From Staphylotrichum longicolle (lineage: Eukaryota; Ascomycota; Sordariomycetes; Sordariales; Chaetomiaceae), in the NCBI GenBank assembly GCA_019096155.1, contig JAHCVI010000001.1, forward strand, positions 10,230,001 to 10,294,000: a stretch of DNA of 64,000 bases, in the 5' to 3' direction. Positions 33,236 to 44,538 of the stretch are shown here, piece by piece. How positions within the stretch are numbered: position 1 is the first letter of the stretch; every line of letters starts with the position of its first letter. A program made the translations under genes and the position numbers. The notes beneath the pieces were generated by a model. That model did not search any database, was not told the origin of the DNA, and saw only the letters and a list, made by a program, of their open reading frames with translations.

Positions 33236-36200
33236 GGTCGGAAGTCTTTTGCGAAGGATAGAGAGCAAAGATATCCAGCAGCAGCTTGTCGTCGTTCGTG
33301 GGATGCAGGTGACGACAAGGTGCGGGATACTGCTTAGAGAAAGAAACGAAACATTCGCGGAACGTGATATTTCGGTGGGCGTCAAATGGAAGGGAAATGC
33401 AAAGAGAATGGAAGGGAGGTAGCCTGGGAGGTGCGTGTAAATAAGGGGGGGCCGCCAACCAAACCGGCCGGTGATGTCGACTGGGTTCTGCAACTTTCGG
33501 TCGCGCTGCTGTCGGCACTGCCTCACTGATTAGATATGGGAGTCTGAATCTGCCACAGATTCGCTGCGGGGGACGACCTGATTGTAGGGAAACCGATGAG
33601 GCCTGGTCAGCTTCTCGCCTGCATGCACCCCAGCTTGTTGGTAATGCGGAGGTGTGCCGCGTGGGAGGCGAGAGAGCTGGAGTTGCCCCAGGCCTCTCTT
33701 TGGGGAAGAGAAAGAGGAGGAGGAAAGGGTCCGTCGTGGCTGTCCTGTGGTTCGCAATGGTTCGCCTCGAATGCGGCTCAACTCCCTGGGTCGTCGGATT
33801 GGCCGAATTCTCGGTGAGCCTAGTCAGCCCGACAGTCAGCCGTACGGCCGACGAGGCAGTCGTCTCTACCCAATTGGTTTGCCTTGGGCTCTGACGCAGG
33901 AAATGCCAGACGCGCAAGCCTTGTTTGCTCGGTCCCGCGTATCTTAACCCCATCCGACGAGTTGCGTTGGGTCATGCAACGGAGGATGCATTGAGAAGGT
34001 GCAGTTGCCCGGCTTGTTAGTCGTCACCGCGAGGCGATGATGCCCGGGATAGGAGGAGTAAAATCGGTGTCGTCAAGTCCGATTCTGTACTATTTAGACC
34101 AGCACAGCTCTGCCACCAGCCTTCTCGGAGCCATGGCCGGCCAACTCCCCTAAACCGGACCAGACGGGAAAGCTCCGGGTCCCTTGTTCATCGACACGAC
34201 TCCCGCCAACCCAATGAAGCCCAGGCCATGCTGTTTGCACCAGACTCCCGGGGTGCCTGACCCAGTTCCGGGGCCATGGTGCCGGCTGTCCGAGGTTCTC
34301 GAGATCGCCACCAGTTCCCTTTGCAGCGTGGTCACTTGGGTATACACCGTGCAGAACGAATTACCACAGGGCCACGATGGAGTAGGTCCCAAATGACGCC
34401 AGGTAAATAATCTCTGCTAACCAGCTGATGGCTAGACACCAGAGCGTCACAATGGCGACGGGTCCACTAGCAGCTTCGTCTTTCGCCCATCTCCTGGCCT
34501 CATGTTGTTTTCCTGCTTGGTCTTCGGCTGCTGTGTGTCGTCCTTTACACACCGAAGACAGAGCCAGGACCCTTTCCAATTCGTCGTCTACGTTCTTCTG
34601 CTCGGCGGCGCTGCCCTGGTTGGGTACGGGGTCCGGGCGAATGTCCACTTGATTCTTTTGGGCTATCTGCCCTGGGCGACATGTGCGGCCATGACCGTCA
34701 GCATCTCGGGACACGGCGTGTACAGATGTCTGAAGCCCGATGTTGCCGCTGGGCAGGAAGACGAGGAGAAGGCTCGGCTGCTTGGTTGAAGTGCTCGGAG
34801 GGGAGGTTCAGGAGCGAACAGCGAGATTGTCCGTGGCCCAAGTGCCACTTCCGCCGTTGAACTCGAGCGGAGCCCGCCGCGTCAAAGTGAAGGGGGATGT
34901 ATCATCTTACGTTTTGATTCGGAGGAACAGGGCAGAAGCATAGTCAAGGGCGGTGCCTGGACAACGCTGACTTCCTGCAATACCGGCTATGACGATATGA
35001 CTTTGTACTGTACCCGATCGAAGTTCGGGTCAGATACCATACCTACCATGGAAGATTGCCCTGTAATTCAGGACCGTATCGTTTCTTGAAAAGGTACCGG
35101 CAGAGCCAGAGTTTTCGAGTGCGACGATGGACGCCCACCGGGAACAATGTCGTCGTGTGGCGTGTACCGGGCCCGGAGCCCGATTGCTGTCTCGGACATG
35201 TCCCTACAAGGGAAGGTTGAGATTGGGTGAGACAAGCCCTGCTCAGGGACGGCTCTTGATGAAATTAATCTCGCTGTAACTTCCAAAGAAGATGGAACTT
35301 GAGGGTTCGAAGATTGACGCGAGGCAAGGTAGCTGCCTGCAGTGAACCTGCCGTGCCTTCCACGCAGGTAAGAGCGGTCACCTTCTTTCGCACCTTCCCA
35401 AGTTCTCATTCATCCTTGGTCCCATTGTACACTCCGTAGCCCATACCAGACCGTGATGCAAGTTGAGCTGTTTCAGTGAAAGTGAGCTTGATTCAAGACA
35501 GTAATCGTTACTTTAAAAAACAGTGACGTGGCTGGCGTATCCGTCAATTCTCTCTCCATCCTCCTGTTGTATGCCATCTTGAGTTCAATACAGTGGCGAC
35601 CGAGGGAGGCTGAGGAGAGCCCGACGAGAATGGTGATTGGTGTCAACTACAGGGAAACAAATAACATCAGTCTTCGCTCCACTGGAACCCCAAAGACAAA
35701 TCTCGTCTTGAGAAGTGCTTGTGGCAGCAACTAATTCTCAACAACCTCCCAGACAGCAATTCAAACGGTGATGAATTTACACCTGGCCGACACCTGTTTA
35801 GTTAGTAGTCTGTCAAGCCTTGCCAGCCTGGCACGCCTGGGCAGGTGGAAAGTGGGCCGTTGACGTCGCCAAGACTTCCAGCCACCAGCAGCGCTGGCGT
35901 CTCGCTTGTGCCCCTGCCAACGCTTCCCAACCCCCTCCAAACAAAAACTCGCACAATGAGGGGCGTCAACCATTCGTCACGGTTCCCGCGTGCTTGTTCG
36001 TGAGGAACCAATCCCTGTCGACCTGGACCTTGGTGTCGGAGTCTCGAACCCAGATCTCCACATGTTGGATGACGACGATTTCTGGGGAGGTTGGTGATGT
36101 TGGATCTTGGAGGTTCTGGTCCCTTAAAACCCAGCGCTGAGGCTGCAATGCCCCTGCCATTGTATTGCTCCCTTTGTATCATATGCAGACTCCCGCTCTT

Positions 36201-36387
36201 AATTCTTGTCGTATTTTCTCGGGTCAATACACTCCGACCATCGTTGAAGCCAAGCAAGCAGAGACTTGCTGTGCGCTCTGATCTCTTGCTCAAACTCACC
36301 CTTGGCCTCTCTGGCTTTATCCTACCTTTCTCGCTGACCCTTTGATCACCGCTTTCGTCAGACCACCCGCGGGGCTGGATTGAGATC
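33236..36387. other. 3.2 kb region with no firmly supported gene
   Basis: This is flanked by the start of a minus-strand membrane-protein gene and the start of the plus-strand Crh gene, so both promoters are here. At 34361-34789 both strands carry a hydrophobic open frame and I cannot choose between them. Elsewhere no family resemblance was found. Confidence 0.45.
34502..34789 (+). CDS. Doubtful ORF, hydrophobic
   Basis: The frame encodes about 95 residues with two hydrophobic stretches (QFVVYVLLLGGAALVGYG and HLILLGYLPWATCAAM) and an acidic/basic end, QEDEEKARLLG. The frame opens only after a TAG at 34433 that could be part of an acceptor, but I found no convincing upstream exon. The opposite strand carries an overlapping frame at 34361-34714 with a helical charged segment and a hydrophobic end (WCLAISWLAEIIYLASFG). 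One of the two may be the final exon of a small membrane-protein gene, or neither is coding. No family is recognised. Confidence 0.25.
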   Translation: MLFSCLVFGCCVSSFTHRRQSQDPFQFVVYVLLLGGAALVGYGVRANVHLILLGYLPWATCAAMTVSISGHGVYRCLKPDVAAGQEDEEKARLLG

Positions 36388-37844
36388 ATGTTGTTTTCTC
36401 GAGGATGGAGGATAACAGCAGCAGCAGCGACTGCCTTGCTCAGCAGTACTTCCCTGGCACAGACATGGTCGGCGTGTAATCCACTCTCGTCAAGTCAGTC
36501 AACTCTTGTCCTCACGAACCGAAAGCCGGCCAAGCTAACGCGCCTCCAGCAAGTTGTCCCGCCAACACGGCACTGGGAATGACAATAAAGGTCGATTTCA
36601 CCCAAGGCGCGGTGAACTCGTTTGTTGCCAGCGGGGGGACCCCGACCTATGGCAAAGACGGCGTGTCATTCACCGTCGCCCGCAGAGGCGATGCCCCGCA
36701 ACTCACCAGCGTCTTTTACATCATGTTCGGCCGCGTCGAGGTGACCATGAAGGCCGCCCCGGGCGCCGGCATTGTCAGCTCGCTCGTGCTCCTCTCCGAC
36801 GCCCTGGACGAGATCGACATGGAGTGGCTGGGTTCCGACAGCAGCGAGGTGCAGACGAACTACTTCAGCAAGGGGCAGACCACAACCTACAACCGCGGCC
36901 AATTCAACCCCGCGCCCAACAACCAAGGCCAGTTCATCACCTACATCATGGACTGGACAGCGGACCGCATCGTCTGGTACGTTGGCGGCACCGTCGTGCG
37001 CACCCTCCGCTTTGACGAAGCCGCCGGCCAGTACCCACAGACCCCGATGCAGGTCAAGTTTGGCGCCTGGGCTGGCGGCGACCCCTCCAACCCCCCCGGA
37101 ACCGTCGAGTGGGCGCGGGGCCCGACCGACTACTCCAAGGGCCCCTTCTCCATGGTCGTCCGCTCGGCCGTCGTCACCGACTACTCGACCGGCAAGAAGT
37201 ACACCTACGGCGACACCTCTGGGAGCTGGCAGTCGATCAGGTCGGACGGCGGCAAGATCAACGGCAACATCGGCAACGCCGGCGCCGTCACCGTCACAGC
37301 CAGCGCCGCGGCCGCCACCAATTCGCTCTCCCCGACCATCCCGCCCGGCGGCATCATCGGCGGCAGCTCGACCCAGGGCGGCAACGCGGCTACCCGCACG
37401 GTCGGGCCCATTCCTGACGGGTGGGTGATGACGTCCGAAGGCAAGATCGTGCCCGTCGGTTCCAGCACTGTAAGTACGTACTCATGTGTCCCCCCTTCCC
37501 CTCCCCAGAATAACCCCCCCCATTTAAACCCAACACTCTTATCTACTTGTCCCAACGGTAACTAACCATAACCCCCGTCTCCACAGACACCCCCCAACCA
37601 CTCCTCCTCTGGAGCCCCCTCCTCGCCCTCGCCCTCGCACGGCTCTGGCAGTGACACCACCCTCAGAACCAGCACCACAACGCTCGCCGTGCCCGGAGCC
37701 GGGACCGCCTCGCCAAGTAATGGAGCAGGAGGCGGGGCGAGGGTCCCGACGGCTGCTCCGGCCGCAAACGGCGCGGCGAGCGCAGGGCACAGCTTCGCCG
37801 CCACCGCGGCCGTTCTCGCCTGCGCTGGCTTGCTTGCTCTTTGA
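36388..37844 (+). CDS. GPI-anchored Crh-type GH16 chitin-glucan transglycosylase
   Basis: It links chitin to beta-1,6/1,3-glucan in the cell wall, acting at the outer face of the plasma membrane or in the wall. Exons 36388-36493, 36550-37469 and 37587-37844 give 427 residues. A signal peptide (WRITAAAATALLSSTSLAQ) leads to the Cys-containing start WSACNPLSS-TSCPANTALG, made by the first splice. The GH16 catalytic motif DEIDMEWLG is intact, with nucleophile and acid/base at about Glu123 and Glu127. QTNYFSKG, FITYIMDWT and KFGAWAGGDP follow as in Crh1/Crf1 proteins. The third exon encodes a Ser/Thr/Pro-rich stalk and ends in a hydrophobic GPI-anchor signal (SFAATAAVLACAGLLAL) after a small-residue cleavage region. 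The first donor is GTCAGT, the same rare form as in the MED14 intron. Confidence 0.94.
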
Positions 37845-38550
37845 GCGCTTTTCGATTTTTCTTCCCCAGCATTCTGTATATTCGGCTTGTTTTGGATGGG
37901 ATGGCTTTGGATTCGGCAAGCATTTTCAGGCGTCTGGAGCGAAACTGGGATACCTTGGATAGACATTTGGCATAATCGCTCAGCATGTATGATTTGGGGG
38001 GGACAAATTTGGGATCATGAAACCCCAGACCAAGATAGACAATGTGGCAGATGAAGGAGGAAAAACTAATGAGAATTGTACATTTTGATCACTCATTGCA
38101 AGGATCACGCAAATCAGCAGGGCTCGTGTCGTGACTTAGATGTGAAGGCGATTAATTGCTCAAACTCATCGCTCCCCTATCAATATGACTTTCTAATGTT
38201 TTTTTGGCCCAAAGCTCAGCAAAATCTGCGCTCTCTCGCTCCCAAAACTCGGAAATTGAACGCGCCCGAAAATGATGATTCCCGGCTTGCAATGCAAAAG
38301 ATGCTTCTGAGAAACCAGAACGCTCTCGCCTGAATGAAGACCATGCTTTGCCCATCCGTCATCTCCGCCGTTGTGACACACGCAATTGCTTCCCATTCGG
38401 CGCGCAAGAAGCTCACGAGCACGTGTGAAGCCGACCAAGGCGCGTGGCCGGTATCTTGCTCATCACCGCCTTGACAGCGCGCCGGCGGCTCGGCAAAGAT
38501 GTGGCTGTAAGACGTGTACAATACATGCACTGCGCGAGCCCTGTCTTCGC
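37845..38550. other. Convergent 3' region Crh gene / TOP1
   Basis: This is 706 nt between convergent genes. Nothing coding is recognised. It is moderately AT-rich around 38040-38330. Confidence 0.5.
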
Positions 38551-41500
38551 TCAAAACTCCCACGTGTCGTCGTCGCCAACGGACTGGATGGCCCAGGTGA
38601 ACTTGTCGCGGAGCGTCTTGGAGAAGAACTTCTCGATCGGAACCTTGAATTTGTTCGAGAAGACGACCGTGAGACGAGGGTCGATGTAGTTCTGGGAAAC
38701 CGTGTCAGTTTGAGATCCTCATAGATGCGGCACGACAGGAACAACTTACGATCTTGGACGTGCCCAGGGCAACATCCTTGTTGCCCTCACGATCCGCGCA
38801 CTGGATCTCGAGGGTCTTTATGCGCTCGTCCAGCTTGTCAACGGCAGTGGTCAACTTCTCGACAGTGGGGCCTTTGCCCTCGGCCTCGACCTTCTTGGTC
38901 TTGTTCTCCTTCTTAAACTTGGCTTCCAGCTCCCCAACAGCCTTAAGTCGCTCCTTAAGCTCCTTGGCTGGCATCGCGGTCTTGCCTTCGGCAGCAAGCT
39001 TCTCGTTGTCCTTCTCGAACTTCTTCTCGATCTTGGTCTTCAGCTCTTCCACGAGGAAAGCCTGGTGCTTTTCGATCCAGGCTTGATCCAGCTCAGGATC
39101 AAGTTCAAAGAACTCAGCACCCTTCTTCTTCTTCAGCTTCGGGTCCACATCGAGCATCATCATCCTGGTACGCCACTTCTGGTACTTCAGACCCTTGAGA
39201 CGATCCCCAAGCTTCTCCATCTGTGCCTCATGTCCAGTGCCGACGGTCCGCTTGTGGTTGCAGAGAATAGCGACCTCGCGGTTGCAGTCGTTGTAGAGCT
39301 TGATCTTCTCGGACATGGGTCTATCGTCCACCTTGAGCTTCTGGAGCAGGTGGGACATGGTCCACGAAGCGTTATAGGTACGGAACACCTTTGCAGTCAG
39401 CCCCGGCATGTAGCTGGAGAGATGCTTGTTCAGTTGGGATGTCTACAGACGGCGTTAGTGACAACATGCCCCTGCTCGAAACAACGATTCCACTTACGGT
39501 CAGCCTGTCGAAGATATCATCTCCGTCTTCCTTGGGAGCCTTCTTGAACATCTTGAGGTTCTTGAAGACCTGGCGTTCCACAGGGAACTCGTTGTAGAAG
39601 CGGATGCTGTCCTTGCCCAAGAAGTCGAAGACAACGATATTGGGCTCCTTGAGGGTGACATGCTCGTATTTCAACGAGCAGCAGCCGACTGTCTCGGCCT
39701 CGTTTTCCGTGTCCTTTTCGTTGCCGGCTCTCAGGGCGAATCTGTCAATCAGGTACATGGCGGTGGCACGTTGCCGGTCTGCCATGACCTCGCTCTTGAG
39801 TTCTCTGGTGTAGTCGGCACGGATGCGGTCGATGTGCTTCTTGAGCTCGCGGGCCTTCTCAAACTTCTTGAAGTCGGCCTGGCCCTTGACGGTGCTGTTG
39901 GCCGCCAGCATCACGTACTTGTAGTTGCCGTTGACGTTCTCCTGCCACATGGCCAACCAGGTCGCCTTGTTGTCATGCTGGACAGCCTTCCACTTGTGTC
40001 CCGCAGGGGGTGCGGGGACCTTGGCGCCCTTGCCGATGTTGATGGTAACCTGCTCGGGCATGACGCGCTTCTTGACGGTGCCGGTCTTGGGGTGCTCACC
40101 GCGGCCCCGGAAGAGACCGGGCGGTTCGACGCGAAAGTTGCCCACCTTCTCTTTCCGGCCGTCCCACTTGCAGAACATGTAAGGGGCCTCCACCTTGTCC
40201 CGTTCAGCCTTTTCTGCTTTCTTTTCGGCAGCGGGACGCGCCTTCTTGGCATCGCTGAGCGCCTTGTAATGCTCGAAAATCTTGGTAAAATCAAGTTTCT
40301 TAAAGTCCTTGATGTCGATCGCTTTGCCGTTTGCGTCCTTGGCGCCACCGGTCTTCTTCAGGATGTCCTTGAAGTCGTTGAAGAAGTTCTTTTGGAAAAC
40401 CGGGTTCTCAACGTTCAGAGTCGAGTGGAGCATGGAGCCAAAAAAGGTCGCCACTTCCTCGGCATCGACATGCATGTTCACGGCCTGCCCATCGTAGTAC
40501 AACTTCACATTCTTGGGAAGTGGTTCGTACGGAGGGGGGAAGAGCACGCCATTGTGTTCAAGCGTATTCCACTTGATCGAGTCGTCTTCCTTCTTCGGCG
40601 CATCCCACCACCTGTACTCTTCCTCCTCTTCGCCCTCGCTGTTGTCCTTGGACTCGTCCTTCACAGCCTTGGCCTTGCTGGCCGGGGCCGCTTTGCCCTT
40701 CTTCGGCGCCGGAGCGGCTTTCTTTGCCTTCCTGGCAATGGGCGCGTCGGAATCGGACTCGGGTTCTTGCTTCACACCGTTGGTTTTCTTGGCAGAAGAG
40801 ACACCGTTTGACTGGCGCTTCTTGGGTTTCGCCAGAGGCTCATCGTCAGACTCGTCCTTGATGGCCTTCTTGGGCGTGGCCTTCTTGGCCTTGGCGTCAG
40901 CACGCAGGGCTTTGGCTTCCTTCACGGCAGCCTTCTCGATGTCGGCCTTCCTTTGGGCAAGCTTTGTTCCCAAGGGCTGGTCATCGTCGGATGACTCGAG
41001 CGTCGCTGTTTCCTTGTAGGAAGGAGGCAGCTTTGTGCCGTTCCTCCGAGCAACAGGTTCATCGTCGCTGTCGGGTTGCGCTTTCTTTTGGTTCGGTCTT
41101 GGACGTTTGGCCTGCAATGGTCAGCCCACGGTTGTCTGGGATACCTCCAGGAATGGCGCAGGCAATCCTACCAAAGGCGCGCCGTCGTCGCTGTCTGATT
41201 CTTCTTTGTATTTCACCGCTTGGCCGACGGAGCTCCGAGACTTGCGCTTGGCACCGTTGGGCGTGGAGTCGACGTCCATGCGGTCGCCGACAGGGCCGTT
41301 CCGAATTGAGATGCCCGCAGGCACCGGGCGCGCCTTGGAGGCGGACTTGTCCATCTCACGGTCGGTGGACGGTGAGATCGTCGGAGCAGACACTATGAGG
41401 CGAGTATCTGAGTTAGCATCCCAAAACACAGTTTCTCCCCATGGGCATTGACGAGGTGAGATGGAAGGTGCGGCACCAGAAGGTGATGCAACTGATCCGG

Positions 41501-41626
41501 ATCACCGTGTTTCTCCTGCCGCGTGCCACGATGCGAACCAAGGGGCAAAAGCGCATCAGTCGGATTTGACTTACGGTGACTGGCTCTGGCCAGAAGAAAG
41601 TCGTCGTCTGAGCTATCTGAACGCAT
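38551..41626 (-). CDS. TOP1: DNA topoisomerase I (type IB)
   Basis: It relaxes supercoils by transient single-strand breaks during replication and transcription in the nucleus. Five exons (41626-41575, 41392-41172, 41111-39498, 39442-38750, 38691-38551) give 906 residues. The start MRSDSSDDDFLLARAS opens a long charged Lys/Asp/Ser-rich N-terminal domain with repeated SDDEPL-like acidic patches and nuclear-localisation-like lysine runs. The core begins at YRWWDAPK and KWNTLEHNGVLFPPPYEPLP, followed by GRGEHPKTGTVKKRV and DRFALRAGNEKD, a coiled linker rich in Lys and Glu, and the catalytic tyrosine in NYIDPRLTV (about Tyr862). That motif is created at the last splice, after TSKI. The end TWAIQSVGDDDTWEF is typical. 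The first intron is 182 nt, the others 55-60. Confidence 0.97.
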
Positions 41627-42525
41627 GGTTGCGATTCGGAATCGTGCAGGGTGGGTGGTCTTCGGAGGGGCGCCACGCGGCGCAGTGAAGGCAGTCAGGT
41701 TCGCAAATTTGGGAGGTGAGCGAGTCGAGTTCGAGACTGAAGGGCTATGAACAGAGCGTCGGGTATTGTTGACCGCCGAGGCGAGAAAACTCGAGCGAGA
41801 GAAGCCCGACCCGAGTCTGTAAAGAAACAGAGCGGCGGTGGAGAGAACGTGTGGGTGGAAAGTGGGAAGCAAGAAAGAAGGCGGGAGGCAGCAAAAGGCA
41901 AAAGGGAAAAGGAAGGGATTCAGTGAGAACAGGTTGGGGCGAGAGCCTGCGAGCGAGGTTAAAGATTGGAATCTCGGAGCTCCACTTTTGCAGCAACCCG
42001 AAGCATTAGCCTCCCCCGTCAGTTACGGTACTGAGCGGTAATTGGTCGTAAGGTAACGGCGCTGGCATCAGGCAGGCAGGCTCGCAAGGAATGGGTGTGC
42101 GCCTTGTTTCCACGTTGAGCGCGCAGCACGCAACTCGTGCAGGGGGCTGCTGTGCAGCAAAAGAAGGGAGGCGAGAAGGCAAGCCACAAAATCTGACTAA
42201 GCCAGGTAGCCGAGCCCGGTCCACTCAACCTGTGGTGTGTCCACAGCACGCAGCGCCCCGTTGCCCGTTGCCCGAGTCCCCACGCAGCCAATCGCCAGCT
42301 GCCGGGAAAATGGCGGGTCGGGTGCTGGCACTGCGGTGCTGGCCACGAACAGGAAGCGGAAAGGAAGTGGAGCCGACCTCAGCAAACCTCTCACGCCAAT
42401 TGCGGTCCCTGCGTGCAATTGACCTCAAACTCCCTGATCAATTGACGCCAGCACACACCGTGGTCAACCGGGGCCACAGCCAGCAGAGACGGTCTCGTTG
42501 AATTTCTGCAGCACCACAAATCGCC
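41627..42525. other. Divergent promoter region TOP1 / ATP3
   Basis: This is 899 nt between genes transcribed away from each other. Open frames exist on both strands but none resembles a protein family. Confidence 0.5.
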
Positions 42526-43758
42526 ATGCTGTCCAGAGCTGCCCGCCCGGCGCTGAGGGCCGGTGCTGCCGTCTCGTCCCGGTATGTGACCTCCTCCCCA
42601 GCTCGGACTTTTTCGTCATCGCAATTGAGCTCCCGTCGCCGGTGGAGATGGAGGGTTGGGCGCCTTAGAGGCCTGTGAAGCTCCTGGGAGCAGCAGAGTG
42701 TGGCAGCGGCGGACGGGGAGCGATCGGGAAGCGATCGGGGGGCGGACTACAGAGACGGAGAACCCGGGCTAACCGACCACGACCGACCACAGAGCGGCAG
42801 CTCCCACCGCCACCTTCGCGACGCTGCGTGAGATCGAGGGCCGCCTCAAGTCGATTCGCAACATCGAGAAGATCACCAAGACGATGAAGATCGTCGCCTC
42901 GACCAAGCTGACGCGTGCCCAGCGCGCCATGAACGACTCGCGCAAGTACGGCCAGACCAGCAACGAGGTGTTCGAGTCGGCCGAGACCAAGGCGCTCGAG
43001 GGCGAGGGCAAGAAGAAGCTGCTCGTTGTCTGCAGCTCCGACAAGGGTCTTTGCGGCGGTGTCCACTCTGGTCTGTCGCGCTACATCCGCCGGAGGTCGC
43101 TCGAGGACTCCAACTTCGACCTCGTCATCCTGGGCGAGAAGTGCAGGTCGCAGCTGCAGCGCACCAACGCCAAGGACATTGTTCTCAACTTCTCCGGCGT
43201 GGGCAAGGACGTGCCGAGCTTCACCGAGGCTCAGGCCGTCGCCGACCAGATCGTCCAGCTCGCTGGTGACTACTCTGGCATCGAGATCATCTACAACAAG
43301 TTCATCAACGCCACCAGCTACGAGCCCACTGCCATCGAGGCTTTCAGCGAGGAGGCCATCGCTGCGTCGCGTACGTACACTCCGTGTTTCGAGATGCCAC
43401 ATTTTGACCGCAACGACTGACTGTGTGTGTGTAGCCAACTTCGCCGCTTTCGAGGTCGATGAGGAGCTCCTGTCCAACCTCCGCGAGTACACCCTTGCCA
43501 ACTCCCTCTACTGGGCTCTGTCCGAGGGCCACGCCTGCGAGATCTCTGCCCGCCGCAACGCCATGGATGTGAGTCATCATACCCTCCCCTCCTCACTCCC
43601 CGCGCTCCTTCTGACAGTAAATCCCGCAGAACGCCTCCAAGAACGCCGGTGAGATGATCAGCAAGTACCAGATTCTGTTCAACCGCACTCGCCAGGCCGT
43701 CATTACCGGCGAGCTGGTCGAAATTATCACCGGTGCCACCGCCTCGGAGGACATGTAA
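42526..43758 (+). CDS. ATP3: F1 ATP synthase subunit gamma, mitochondrial
   Basis: This is the rotating central stalk of the mitochondrial F1Fo ATP synthase. Four exons (42526-42581, 42793-43370, 43435-43568, 43630-43758) give 298 residues. A basic, Ala/Arg-rich presequence (MLSRAARPALRAGAAVSSR) is split from the mature part by a 211-nt intron. Mature family blocks are LREIEGRLKSIRNIEKITKT, KLTRAQRAMNDSRKYG, CSSDKGLCGGVHSGLSR and IIYNKFINATSYEP. The C-terminal helix NASKNAGEMISKYQILFNRT and EIITGATASEDM close the protein. The start at 42526 is the first ATG in a frame that splices correctly (R-A-A-A-P-T). Nothing unusual is seen apart from the large first intron, common in genes for nuclear-encoded mitochondrial proteins. 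Confidence 0.97.
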
Positions 43759-44538
43759 GCGGGTTAGAACGCGTCAAATTTCCCCATAGACCGGAGATGT
43801 GGGAGAGCGGAGCGATGCAGCCAACGGAGTTGGACGGCTGCAGGGGTGAAGCGTTTCGTCTTCTTTTCTCGCTTTTCGTCAAAAGAGACCACGCGATGGG
43901 GAAGAGGATTGGGGGGTTTTCCCTTTGTATATCAAGTAGCAGAGACTTCGCCCTGCCATCCGGCTCTTAGTGTACCAACGCCTTCCGATACAAAGTTTCT
44001 TGCCGTTTGCCCAGATCCTGCCCGCTCCTCTTGAACTAGGTCGCAACTTTGCTCCCCTTGCTGTGCGTACATCTGAAGCAATTTCGAGTTGCACATATCG
44101 GACCTTTGGTCTCCGCTGGGAAACCACCGGGCATGGGATATGAGAGAAGCCTCAACTCTGCCCATATTTGAGTGGGGTCTGAGTTATACTCCACCAAATC
44201 GCCATCGCTGATCTAACAAGCAGAAACTTCTCAAGAGGTCACGCAAATGAACTGGTTGGTAACTTGCCAACATCGAATATTCTCCACCTTCCATTGCCCT
44301 CCTGCCTCCAAGGCCCAGTTCGTTTCTGAGCTGAAAGAAGTTTTAAGCTTCTGATATGAAAAGACGCAAGCCCATGCCCCAAGCCATGAAATTCACACAA
44401 AGCTATCCCATACCACGTCTCCATGACGCCCACCCGTCAGCGAGCGTTTCAAAGCGCCGCAGGATCATGGCCGCCAGGCCGCCACACATAACCATCAAAC
44501 ACACAGCAAAAATTACACACTATTGTTATAAACCCCCT
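43759..44538. other. Convergent 3' region ATP3 / LSD1
   Basis: This is 780 nt between convergent genes. No gene or repeat is recognised. Confidence 0.5.

Noticed and set aside
39660..40811. A 383-codon plus-strand frame
   Set aside because: It is antisense to TOP1; the leucine/valine-rich composition reflects the complement of Lys/Glu codons.
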